6,506 nt of DNA, taken from the NCBI GenBank assembly GCA_021817025.1, contig JAKAWF010000198.1, positions 1 through 6,506 of the forward strand. Direction: 5' to 3'. This document shows, one piece after another, positions 1-6,036 of the stretch. Position 1 is the first letter of the stretch. The number at the start of each line of letters is the position of its first letter. The notes under the pieces were generated by a model, which worked only from the letters and a program-made list of their open reading frames with translations, ran no database searches and was not told the DNA's origin. The stretch comes from a bacterium. GTDB taxonomy: Bacteria; Chloroflexota; Dormibacteria; UBA8260; Bog-877. Made by a program: the position numbers and the translations under genes.

Positions 1-559
1 AGCGCAGCCGCTCCACCTGGAGCAGATCCAGCTCCACCGGAGTCTCCCTGCCGAACATGTTCACCATCACCTTGAGCTTGCCCTTGTCGGCGTTGATCTC
101 ACCGACCTTGCCGTGGAAGTCGGTGAAGGGGCCGTCGACCACCCTGACCGCGTCCCCGATCCTGAACTCGACCTGGACCTTGGCCTGGACCTCGTTGCCG
201 ATCTGCCGCTGGATCGACCGCATCTCGGACTCCTGCAACGGCACCGGCCGGGTGCCCGAGCCCACGAAGCTGGTCACCCCCGGGGTGTTGCGGACCACGT
301 ACCAGGACTCGTCCGACATCACCATCCGGACCAGGATGTAGCCCGGGAAGATCCGCTTGGAGACGTGGCGGCGCTGGCCGTCCTTGATCTCCAGCACGTC
401 CTCTGTCGGCACCAGCACCTCGAAGATCTTGTCGTGCATGTCCATGGACTCGACCCTTTTCAGGAGGTTGGCCTTGACCTTGTCCTCGTGGCCGGAGTAC
501 GCGTGGATCACGTACCAGCTGGCTTGCTCGGTCGCTTCTGCGGTCTTGGCAGCTGTCAC
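1..559 (-). CDS. nusG: Transcription termination/antitermination factor NusG (3' end cut by window edge)
   Basis: NusG binds RNA polymerase to modulate elongation, pausing and Rho-dependent termination, and links transcription to translation. The 186 visible residues contain the whole NGN domain (about residues 14-110, beginning SWYVIHAYSGHE and including FPGYILVRM and NTPGVTSFVG) and nearly all of the C-terminal KOW domain (about 132-184: GPFTDFHGKVGEIN, then VNMFGRETPVELD). Family members end shortly after this point, so probably only a few codons are missing beyond base 1. The start is GTG at 559: the frame has a TGA about 27 bases upstream, no other start lies between, and GGGAG sits 7 bases before it. 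An ATG at 582 is out of frame. There is no long acidic N-terminal extension as in Actinomycetota. The gene lies 30 bases after secE and is probably cotranscribed with it. Confidence 0.96.
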   Translation of the reverse strand, partial: MTAAKTAEATEQASWYVIHAYSGHEDKVKANLLKRVESMDMHDKIFEVLVPTEDVLEIKDGQRRHVSKRIFPGYILVRMVMSDESWYVVRNTPGVTSFVGSGTRPVPLQESEMRSIQRQIGNEVQAKVQVEFRIGDAVRVVDGPFTDFHGKVGEINADKGKLKVMVNMFGRETPVELDLLQVERLR

Positions 560-589
560 TGCTGGGCTCCCGGTGACTTCATCTCAACT

Positions 590-922
590 TCAAGGTGTCG
601 GCGTTGCCGACGGGGTGACGGTGACGGTGGGGCTCGCGGCCGGCGAGGGCGCGGGGGTGACGGGGACGGTCGAGGTCGGCGCCGGCGTGACCGCCGGGGT
701 CGAGGTGGTCGCGTACAGGGGCGCCAGCAGGGCGGTCAGACCGAAGTCTACGAGACCCAGGAAGGCTCCCAGCAGGACGACCGTGACGATCACGACCCCG
801 GTCATCTGCCGCAGCTCCGGCCAGGTCGGCCAGACCGTCTTCCTCAGCTCGCTCCATACCTCTCTTAAATAGCCTCCGGACTCCTTTCCCTCGGCTGGGG
901 TCTCGCTTACGACGTTCGCCAA
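590..922 (-). CDS. secE: Preprotein translocase subunit SecE with a Pro/Thr-rich C-terminal extension
   Basis: SecE clamps SecY in the SecYEG channel that exports proteins across the cytoplasmic membrane. The 110-residue protein has the family core: an amphipathic surface helix with YLREVWSELRKTVWPTWPELRQM (18-40; the ELRK-VWPT signature) followed by one membrane helix (about 42-64). Single-helix SecE proteins usually end soon after that helix. Here about 40 more residues (71-110) are almost only Thr, Pro, Ser, Ala and Val, and should lie outside the membrane. The start is TTG at 922: the frame is closed by a TGA 12 bases upstream, and GAGAGG precedes it with 8-9 bases spacing. A nearby ATG at about 942 is in another frame. 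It lies between tRNA-Trp and nusG, 30-odd bases from each. Confidence 0.95.
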   Translation of the reverse strand: MANVVSETPAEGKESGGYLREVWSELRKTVWPTWPELRQMTGVVIVTVVLLGAFLGLVDFGLTALLAPLYATTSTPAVTPAPTSTVPVTPAPSPAASPTVTVTPSATPTP

Positions 923-956
923 ATGTGGTCCCTCTCAGCCATTGACTTAGGTTCTG

Positions 957-1029
957 CAGGGGCGGCACGGCTCGAACGCGCGACCTGCGGTTTTGGAGAC
1001 CGCTGCTCTACCAGCTGAGCTACGCCCCT
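957..1029 (-). tRNA. trnW: tRNA-Trp (anticodon CCA)
   Basis: A complete 73-base cloverleaf can be folded by eye. The acceptor stem is AGGGGCG/CGCCCCT; the D arm is GCTC-AGCTGGTA-GAGC; the anticodon arm is GCGGT-CTCCAAA-ACCGC, giving anticodon CCA for UGG (Trp). The variable loop is AGGTC, and the T arm is GCGCG-TTCGAGC-CGTGC with one G-U pair. The discriminator base is G, the usual base for bacterial tRNA-Trp. The 3' CCA is not encoded (G is followed by CAG), so it must be added after transcription. The gene sits between rpmG (22 bases upstream) and secE (34 bases downstream), so it is probably cut from the same transcript. Confidence 0.97.
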
Positions 1030-1051
1030 TTGAGCAACAGGCTGACGCCCC

Positions 1052-1204
1052 CTACTTGGTCTCGCGGTGGGCGGTGTGACGACGGCACCTGCGACAGTAC
1101 TTGCGCAACTCCACCCGATCTGGGTCGTTGCGCTTGTTCTTCTGGGTGGTGTAGTTGCGTTCGCGGCACTCGCCGCACTGCAGGGTGATGATGGTGGCAG
1201 GCAC
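1052..1204 (-). CDS. rpmG: 50S ribosomal protein L33 (zinc-binding type)
   Basis: L33 is a small protein of the large ribosomal subunit near the E site. The 50-residue product reads [20 protein letters not shown] at its start and ends [16 protein letters not shown], matching bacterial L33 along its whole length. Two CxxC pairs (C10/C13 and C37/C40) make it the zinc-ribbon (C+) form. The usual core [21 protein letters not shown] is present. The start is GTG at 1204, with the Shine-Dalgarno GGAGAG (complement of 1211-1216) six bases upstream. It is the first gene of the leftward housekeeping operon, and about 44 bases separate the predicted transcription start from the GTG. Its small size and GTG start make it easy to miss; a much longer open frame on the same strand overlaps it but resembles nothing. 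Confidence 0.95.
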   Translation of the reverse strand: MPATIITLQCGECRERNYTTQKNKRNDPDRVELRKYCRRCRRHTAHRETK

Positions 1205-1220
1205 CGGCGACTCTCCAGAC

Positions 1221-1243
1221 AAAAACGCCTGGCCAGGCCAGGC
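1221..1243 (-). promoter_or_regulatory. Terminator-like hairpin in the rpmG leader
   Basis: The leader begins with a perfect 6-bp stem GCCTGG/CCAGGC around a 5-base loop (complement of 1227-1243), followed after one base by five T residues (complement of 1221-1225). This looks like a small intrinsic terminator, but it starts only about 5 bases after the predicted transcription start and is short. It could instead stabilise the 5' end of the message or be accidental. It lies just before the rpmG Shine-Dalgarno sequence. Confidence 0.35.
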
Positions 1244-1254
1244 TTACCGAAGTC

Positions 1255-1283
1255 AGTATAGCCGTCGTCTCGTGGAAGGTCAA
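1255..1283 (-). promoter_or_regulatory. Housekeeping sigma70-type promoter of rpmG-trnW-secE-nusG
   Basis: On the minus strand TTGACC (complement of 1278-1283) and TATACT (complement of 1255-1260) are separated by exactly 17 bases, one mismatch each from TTGACA and TATAAT. The predicted transcription start is about 1248, some 44 bases before the rpmG start codon. No other promoter of this quality was seen between the genes downstream, which fits one transcript for the block. Confidence 0.85.
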
Positions 1284-1533
1284 ACCAGACCGCCCCCCGG
1301 ATTGCCTCCCGGCGTGGCTCGGACCAGGCGTGAGGGTGGATTCCGGGGCCGCTCTCCAGGGTCTCCCCGGCGTCCGGTTGGCGCCCCGACCAGGCAGCGG
1401 CGCCCAGCGGCCTCACGGTAGGAGCCGGCCGCCCACCCCGCCGTGACACGAACTGACCACTTCGTTGCAGCCTGATGCGGGTAGTGGCGCTGGGCAGGAC
1501 GTTTCTTGGTACGTGATCACTGATGAGAGGACC

Positions 1534-2124
1534 GTGCGCTCGTGGCTCGCCGGGACGGCGTTCGATGGCTGGCTCGAGGCCGAGCTGCCGCTCGCGCTCG
1601 CCGTGAGCGGGATGCCCTCCGAGGCCCTGTCCTTCCGCCCCCTCGGGCGCCGAGCGCGCTCCGGCTGGGGGCCCCTCCAAGGAGCCGAGACGCTGGCCAA
1701 GTTCGGCCTGGGGACGGTGGCCGTCGCGGCGACGGCCGGCGGCCTGAGCCTCGCCTCCCACCCCGTGGCACCCCATGCTCCTGGCCCCAGCGCCTACGTG
1801 TCCACCGGCCTGACGGGGGCAGGGGCGCTCGCCAACTCCGCGGGTCAAGTCCGCCCCGGCCGCTATCAAGATGGGGTGTCCGCGACGCGGACGACGGCTG
1901 CCCGAGGGACCGCGAATCGAGCCAGCGACCACTCACGTGCCACCGCCCCGCCGGTGGCGGGCCGGGGCGCGATCAAAGGTCCCGGAGGTGAGCCCGGGTC
2001 TGGACACCCTGGTGCGGGAAGCACAGGCAACCGGTTGGTGATGCCCATGCCGGGCGCCCATGCACTCGCGCCGGGCATCACCAAGGGCGCCCAGCCAACT
2101 CAACCCCCATCAAGAAAGAGGTGA
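1534..2124 (+). CDS. Unrecognised single-pass membrane protein with FDxWLEAEL motif
   Basis: Function unknown. With a GTG start at 1534 the product is 196 residues. A short N-terminal part contains AFDGWLEAELPLALAV and an Arg-rich stretch (GRRARSG), then one probable membrane helix (FGLGTVAVAATAGGLSL, about residues 57-73), then a Gly/Ala/Pro/Ser-rich, presumably extracytoplasmic tail with no recognised domain. The start is uncertain: GAGAGG lies only 3 bases before the GTG at 1534; GTG at 1513 and TTG at 1465 are in the same frame with weaker ribosome binding sites. Two things support a real gene: its TGA (2122-2124) lies inside the Shine-Dalgarno of the next gene, and the FDxW[LI]EAEL motif recurs in the protein at 4845-5693, which has the same layout. 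By that likeness it may be a membrane regulator, perhaps an anti-sigma-like protein (inference). Confidence 0.65.
   Translation: MRSWLAGTAFDGWLEAELPLALAVSGMPSEALSFRPLGRRARSGWGPLQGAETLAKFGLGTVAVAATAGGLSLASHPVAPHAPGPSAYVSTGLTGAGALANSAGQVRPGRYQDGVSATRTTAARGTANRASDHSRATAPPVAGRGAIKGPGGEPGSGHPGAGSTGNRLVMPMPGAHALAPGITKGAQPTQPPSRKR
2115..2124 (+). promoter_or_regulatory. Strong ribosome binding site overlapping the upstream stop codon
   Basis: AAAGAGGTGA is an excellent anti-Shine-Dalgarno match, 7 bases before the ATG at 2132. Its last three bases are the TGA stop of the upstream gene. This fixes the start of the TadG-like gene and implies that ribosomes finishing the upstream gene arrive at the next start. 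Confidence 0.85.
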
Positions 2125-2131
2125 TCCAACC

Positions 2132-3214
2132 ATGAGATCCCATTCCAGTCAGGGGCAGCGCGGCCAGGTGGCGGTGCTGTTCGCGCTGGCGGCGGTGGCC
2201 ATCGTGGCCATCGCCGGCCTCGCTTTGGATGCCGGCCAGGCGTTCGTGAGCCAGCGAGCTCTTCAGGCCGGCTCAGACACCGCAGCCCAGTCCGGCGCCA
2301 CCATGCTGGCGGTGGACTACAGCCAGTGCGTTACCGGTGTCACTGGAACCGGCGACGGGACGTACAGTCAGCTCACGCTTGCAGGTGACGTCACCCAGCT
2401 GGCGGAATATGCCGCCGCGGCCCAGGGTCGGGCCACATCAGCCCCAAGCGTCACCTTCGTCAATTACCAGACAGGTTCAGCGACCGTTGCCCCATGGTCT
2501 TCGGTCGCCTCCTTCTGCACTCTTGGAACCTGGGTCGGTCCGTCAGGCGTTGAAGTCACCGTGAGCGATACCCATCCCACATCCGTCTTGGGCGTTGTCG
2601 GCATCAACTCTGCAACCGAAACTGCCCACACCATCGCCCTGATCGGAACGGCGACCGCAACTACCAGCGGAGCACCCTTCGGCGTCTGGTACGAATTGTG
2701 CCCCGGCGGCACCACGCTCGCCGCCAAGGATCAGGTCACCCTCCTCAGCCCGCAGTGGGATAAGACCACGTGCGGGCCTTCCGCCTACGGTCCCTCCAGC
2801 GAGCGCGGATCATTCAAAGGCTACTTCAAACTGCCGGGCCCACTAACGCTGAGCTCCAGCACCGAGTGCGTTCAGACCGGACCTGGTTCGGGCGACGGCG
2901 GAGCATCTTCTGCGGCACCGGCAGCGGGAACCACCGTGCTGGTGCCTCTCATAAAGACTGTGTACTCATTCGATTCCACCATCCCTTCCGGCTCGGGCTG
3001 TCCGGCCATTGCCGCCAAGGGAACTTTCGACCTCCTAGTAGAGGGCTTTGTCAGCGTCACCATCAACAGCAGTGACCCGGCGTCCACGGTCACGGGTACG
3101 GTTAACTCCATCGTCACTGGCGTATCGGGCCTTACGATCTGCCCAGTCCGGGACACTGGCTGCTCATCACCTTCTTCCAGCAGCCAACCGGTTGCTCCCT
3201 ATATCTGGCAGTAG
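2132..3214 (+). CDS. TadG/TadE-like pilus-assembly protein (large pilin-like protein)
   Basis: The N-terminus (RGQVAVLFALAAVAIVAIAGLALDAGQAFVSQRALQAGSDTAAQSGA, residues 10-56) is the typical start of TadG-like proteins (putative Flp pilus assembly TadE/G-like N-terminal family): an anchoring helix at about 12-33, then the QRxLQxxxDxAAxxGA helix. The remaining 300 residues should lie outside the membrane. They hold eight cysteines (66, 129, 190, 214, 246, 290, 337, 344), an even number that could form disulphides. The stretch TVLVPLIKTVYSF...TFDLLVEGFVSVTI resembles the C-terminal part of actinobacterial and chloroflexal relatives. Compared with true pseudopilins (G-X4-E-F), the Glu at +5 is replaced by Leu (GQVAVLF), as is common in TadG. 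The ATG at 2132 is chosen because of the strong ribosome binding site; an in-frame ATG at 2060 lies inside the upstream gene. Confidence 0.85.
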   Translation: MRSHSSQGQRGQVAVLFALAAVAIVAIAGLALDAGQAFVSQRALQAGSDTAAQSGATMLAVDYSQCVTGVTGTGDGTYSQLTLAGDVTQLAEYAAAAQGRATSAPSVTFVNYQTGSATVAPWSSVASFCTLGTWVGPSGVEVTVSDTHPTSVLGVVGINSATETAHTIALIGTATATTSGAPFGVWYELCPGGTTLAAKDQVTLLSPQWDKTTCGPSAYGPSSERGSFKGYFKLPGPLTLSSSTECVQTGPGSGDGGASSAAPAAGTTVLVPLIKTVYSFDSTIPSGSGCPAIAAKGTFDLLVEGFVSVTINSSDPASTVTGTVNSIVTGVSGLTICPVRDTGCSSPSSSSQPVAPYIWQ

Positions 3215-3223
3215 CGTGAGATC

Positions 3224-3622
3224 GTGATCAGACAGCGTGGCCAGAGCCTGGTGGAGTTCGCCTTGGTCCTTCCTCTGTTGCTCTTCTTGCTGGCTGGAGG
3301 TACTGACCTGGCTCGCGCCTACTTCGTGGGTATTCAAGTGGCCGATGGGGCTCGGCAGGCGGCTCTCTATGCCTCGGAGAACGGGTCTACCTACACCGAT
3401 GCCCAACTGACGGAGATCGCCAAGAGCAATGCTGGCGGTGGCGGCATTCTGGGGTGTCCAGCGGCAAGCGTCTTCGTCACCGCCGGAAGCAGTACCGGCG
3501 GTTCCGTGCCTTACGACCAACCGGTCACAGTGGTCTGCGAGCTTCCCATGCTTACCCCGCTCATCCCGTCTCCCGTGGCGATAAGGGCAACCGCGGAAGT
3601 CCTGATAGTCCCGGGCGCTTGA
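3224..3622 (+). CDS. TadE-like pseudopilin
   Basis: This 132-residue protein is a textbook TadE-like domain. RGQSLVEFALVLPLLLFLLAGGTDLARAYFVGIQVADGARQAALYAS (5-51) has the prepilin-peptidase-type site G-QSLV-EF (Gly6, Glu11) followed by a membrane helix (about 9-29). In Tad systems of Proteobacteria, TadE and TadF are pseudopilins processed by a dedicated peptidase and needed for Flp pilus biogenesis. Two cysteines in the outer part (78 and 105) could pair. The start is GTG at 3224, 9 bases after the stop of the TadG-like gene, with only a weak upstream GTGAG; an in-frame TAG at 3212 rules out a longer form. Translation probably depends on the upstream gene. Confidence 0.9.
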   Translation: MIRQRGQSLVEFALVLPLLLFLLAGGTDLARAYFVGIQVADGARQAALYASENGSTYTDAQLTEIAKSNAGGGGILGCPAASVFVTAGSSTGGSVPYDQPVTVVCELPMLTPLIPSPVAIRATAEVLIVPGA

Positions 3623-4149
3623 TGATCACTGGGCATCGTCTACACGCGTCCCGGCAGGCTGCCCGAGGGGAGCGGCCCCGTGGTCCGGGCCGCCAACAGC
3701 TGGGGGCCACCATGGTGGAGTTTGCCCTGATCGCTCCCCTATTCTTCGCACTTGTGTTCGGAGTCTTCAGCGCTTCCATGTATGTCCTGGAGGTGCAGGT
3801 GGCCAACCAGGCGGCGCAGGCCGCGGCACGCTGGGGCGTGGCGGCCCAGAACTTTGCGGTCCCATCGGGATCACCAGTAGGTACGGCTCCCGCGCCCCAG
3901 TTTCCGGGTTCGACTCCTCCCATCGGAATGCTGAGCGCCGCAAAGGCGGCGGCGGGACCATTCGCCGCATCTCTGTCCCTCACCGACGGGGGGGGGACTG
4001 CCGTTCCCGGAGGGACCTCGGCGCCGAGCGGCACGCCATCGTCTTCCTATTGCCAGATTACCGTCTCCATCCCCTACGTCAGCTTCGGAGGCTTCTTCGG
4101 CCTCGGCCCGACCTCCATCACCGCCACCGCGATCGACTATGTGACTTGA
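3622..4149 (+). CDS. Second TadE-like pseudopilin, with a G9 tract
   Basis: The 175-residue product has a 29-residue basic N-terminal leader (several Arg) before LGATMVEFALIAPLFFALVFGVFSASMYVLEVQVANQAAQAAAR (27-70). This carries the pseudopilin-type site G-ATMV-EF, a membrane helix (about 31-53) and the following amphipathic helix of TadE-like proteins. The outer part is Gly/Pro/Ser-rich and ends QITVSIPYVSFGGFFGLGPTSITATAIDYV; a single cysteine (144) is present. The ATG at 3622 shares its A with the TGA of the preceding gene (TGATG), a classic coupling arrangement; an in-frame ATG at 3454 lies deep inside that gene. A run of nine G (3988-3996) encodes Gly-Gly-Gly at 123-125, and slippage there would change the C-terminal third. 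The sequence around it is GC-richer than the two genes before. Confidence 0.85.
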   Translation: MITGHRLHASRQAARGERPRGPGRQQLGATMVEFALIAPLFFALVFGVFSASMYVLEVQVANQAAQAAARWGVAAQNFAVPSGSPVGTAPAPQFPGSTPPIGMLSAAKAAAGPFAASLSLTDGGGTAVPGGTSAPSGTPSSSYCQITVSIPYVSFGGFFGLGPTSITATAIDYVT

Positions 4150-4249
4150 CCCCCATCGGAGGGCCCCCGGGGAAAGTGTGACCAAATCGTTCATCGTGGG
4201 CACCAGCTAGAGGGGCCGCGGGTCGTCTGGTTGGTGCAAACTGCAAGAT

Positions 4250-4852
4250 GTGGAAGGCACCGACTACCAGCCGGGCTCAGCAGCCGACTTCGATCGGCTC
4301 TACCGTGACTTCCGAGGCAGGCTCCTCCAGACCGTGACCGCCATCGTGGGGGATGCCACGGAGGCGGAGGACTGCGTCCAGGAGAGCTTCGAGAGGGCTT
4401 ATGTCGCCTGGCCCAAGTTTCGGCCGGAGGCTCCCGCCCAGGCGTGGCTCCACCGCATCGCCATCAACGTGGCCATCTCCCACCGGCGCCGACAGGCCAT
4501 GCGCCAGGTCGGAGAGACCATCCGGCGACTGGGGCGGCCGCAGACGGTACCGGACGTCGCCGCGACCTCGGACACCCTTGATCTTCTGAAGGCGCTGCAG
4601 AAGTTGCCCCCCAGGCAGGCGGCGGTGATCGTGCTGCGACACCTCCACGGGTACAGCAACCGTGAGATCGGGGCCGCGCTGGACATCCCGGAGCGGACGG
4701 TCGCGTCGCGCCTGGCCGCCGCCAAGACGCGCCTGATGGCGGAGCTGGGTGACCAGGTGGGAGGCTTGAGCGTCGTGAGCAACAGGACCGCTGCCCGGGC
4801 GGCGGATGCGAGCGGCGACAAGGCCGCGGCTCTGCGGGCCTCCAATGGCTGA
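4250..4852 (+). CDS. ECF-family RNA polymerase sigma factor
   Basis: This 200-residue protein has the two-domain layout of extracytoplasmic-function sigma factors. Region 2 spans about 14-82: FDRLYRDFRGRL, then DATEAEDCVQESFERAYVAWPKF for core binding and -10 recognition, then AWLHRIAINVAISHRRR. Region 4 spans about 109-166: LLKALQKLPPRQAAVIVLRHLHGYSNREIGAALDIPERTVASRLAAAKTRL, with the helix-turn-helix that reads the -35 element. After it come about 34 Ala/Arg-rich residues of no clear role. The start is GTG at 4250: an in-frame TAG at 4208 excludes a longer form, and the ATG at 4248 is out of frame; no convincing ribosome binding site is seen. About 100 bases separate it from the pilin-like genes, and it overlaps the next gene by 8 bases, the usual arrangement with an anti-sigma factor. 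The promoter set it controls cannot be read from here. Confidence 0.93.
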   Translation: MEGTDYQPGSAADFDRLYRDFRGRLLQTVTAIVGDATEAEDCVQESFERAYVAWPKFRPEAPAQAWLHRIAINVAISHRRRQAMRQVGETIRRLGRPQTVPDVAATSDTLDLLKALQKLPPRQAAVIVLRHLHGYSNREIGAALDIPERTVASRLAAAKTRLMAELGDQVGGLSVVSNRTAARAADASGDKAAALRASNG

Positions 4853-5693
4853 GCAGTTCGATCGCTGGATCGAGGCCGAGCTGGAGCAGCGGCTCGCATC
4901 CTTCGAGTCGGCGCCCACCCCCACCGCTCCCAGGTACCTCGCCGCCAGGTCAGAGCGGAGGGAGAAACCCCCCTCAATGCCGATCCGGTGGCGGTGGCCC
5001 CTGACGGGGACGGGGCTCGTGGCGCTCGCGTCCGCCGCGCTGCTGGTGGGGGGGACCGCTGCGGTCGCCGCCCGGATTCTCGGCGTGGCCCCATTTGGGG
5101 CGCCCCTGGGAACGGTGCCGACGCCGATTGCCAGCTCCTGCCCGAGCCCTCAGCCTGGTCAGTCCGGGTCCTCGCCGATCTCCGGCAGCTCCACCTCCCA
5201 CTGCCCCGGGCCCAGCACCGGCGGCTCCCCCGGCGTCAAGAAGGCGGGGCCCGGACGATCCGCGGCCCAGCCTTCCAACAGCCCGTCCGGTGCCCGCGGC
5301 CACTCCTCTGGAGCGGCCCCAACTCCCGGTGCCGGCCACTCCGGGAGCGGTCACGGAACCGGCGCCAGCCACGGCAAGGCAAGTCCTCCGGGACACCCGA
5401 CCCCCCACGCCACTCCCAGCTCCTCCGCACGCCCCGGCGCCCAGGGCAAGCCCACCGGCACTCCCGGACGCTCCGCCACGCACCCCAGCCCCAGTTCCTC
5501 AGGGCATGGGAGCGCCACGGCGGCCACCCAGTCAGCGGCGCCCAGCGGGGCGCCAACCCACCCCCCGACCCACTCTGCCAGCCACTGGGTCCAGCCCCAC
5601 GCCGGCGGCTCGGGACGGATAGCGGCATCGGATCTGGGTCGACTGAATGGCCCCGTCCGGGTGTCCGCGGCGGGCCGGAACACCGCTCGCTAG
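4845..5693 (+). CDS. Candidate membrane anti-sigma factor with long Pro/Ser/Gly/His-rich outer tail
   Basis: The 282-residue product has a short cytoplasmic N-terminus (about 1-50, starting MAEQFDRWIEAELEQRLASFE), one membrane helix (about 52-76, LTGTGLVALASAALLVGGTAAVAA), then some 200 residues of low-complexity Pro/Ser/Gly/Thr with about 13 histidines and just two cysteines (99, 120). Its position, overlapping the ECF sigma gene in ATGGCTGA, and its single-pass layout suggest the partner that holds the sigma factor at the membrane. That is inference: there is no HxxxCxxC zinc anti-sigma signature, and the cytoplasmic part is very short. The N-terminal FDRWIEAEL matches FDGWLEAEL of the protein at 1534-2124. 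ATG 4845 is preferred for the overlap; an in-frame ATG at 4806 would add 13 residues. A G7 tract (5048-5054) lies in the membrane-helix codons. No known domain is recognised in the tail. Confidence 0.8.
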   Translation: MAEQFDRWIEAELEQRLASFESAPTPTAPRYLAARSERREKPPSMPIRWRWPLTGTGLVALASAALLVGGTAAVAARILGVAPFGAPLGTVPTPIASSCPSPQPGQSGSSPISGSSTSHCPGPSTGGSPGVKKAGPGRSAAQPSNSPSGARGHSSGAAPTPGAGHSGSGHGTGASHGKASPPGHPTPHATPSSSARPGAQGKPTGTPGRSATHPSPSSSGHGSATAATQSAAPSGAPTHPPTHSASHWVQPHAGGSGRIAASDLGRLNGPVRVSAAGRNTAR

Positions 5694-6036
5694 TTGCCGT
5701 CTTCCCGCCCTCCCCCCTGGGAGTTCCCTGGGCCGGGATCCAGCTCCCCGATGGCCGTTTGAACCGTCCCGGCACCGCAGCGGCCGGGATGTAAAGCGGC
5801 AGGGAGAACAGGAGAGTTGCGGACAGCCGAACTGAACGGCGCAGCCTCAGAGATCACTTCGAAGTCCGCCGGGAAGTTCCCGACCGGGCTGGCGGAGGGG
5901 AGCGAGGGTGGCGAGTTGCGGGGAGATGGCCGGGTCACGGGCAGGCGAGGGGGGAAGTGGCCGGTGGGGGCCGCCCGTCCGCCACCCCCACCCAGCAGGG
6001 CCTGTGAGGAAGGCGGAGGGGTGTCCTGGCAGTGGG
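5694..6036 (+). other. Intergenic region without a convincing gene
   Basis: Open frames here are short, Arg/Pro/Gly-rich and without recognisable motifs, as expected by chance in GC-rich DNA. The one clear structure is a hairpin at 5768-5788: perfect 6-bp stem CCCGGC/GCCGGG with a 9-base loop, 75 bases after the stop of the membrane protein gene. It lacks a T tract, so it could only be a weak or Rho-type end signal. The region may also contain the outer end of the decayed insertion sequence that follows, but no inverted-repeat pair could be established. Confidence 0.4.

Noticed and set aside
113..868. Plus-strand open frame of 251 codons opposite nusG and secE
   Set aside because: Antisense to two well-recognised genes, with composition typical of a complement reading (Asp/His/Leu/Arg-rich) and no recognisable domain.
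1507..1518. Twelve bases (TGGTACGTGATC, encoding WYVI) shared with the start of nusG on the other strand
   Set aside because: The match does not extend on either side, so it does not indicate a NusG paralogue or duplication.
907..1932. Minus-strand open frame of 341 codons spanning secE's start, tRNA-Trp and rpmG
   Set aside because: It overlaps a clear tRNA, the promoter and three better-supported genes, is Arg/Pro/Gly-rich and matches no family; it is a GC-rich shadow frame.
4150..4249. Possible ECF-type promoter upstream of the sigma factor gene (GGAAA and CGTT elements)
   Set aside because: The spacing between the elements (about 12 bases) is too short for the usual 16-17, and no alternative -35/-10 pair was convincing.
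4277..4924. Minus-strand open frame of 215 codons opposite the sigma factor gene
   Set aside because: The plus strand encodes a clear ECF sigma factor in this interval; the antisense product resembles nothing.
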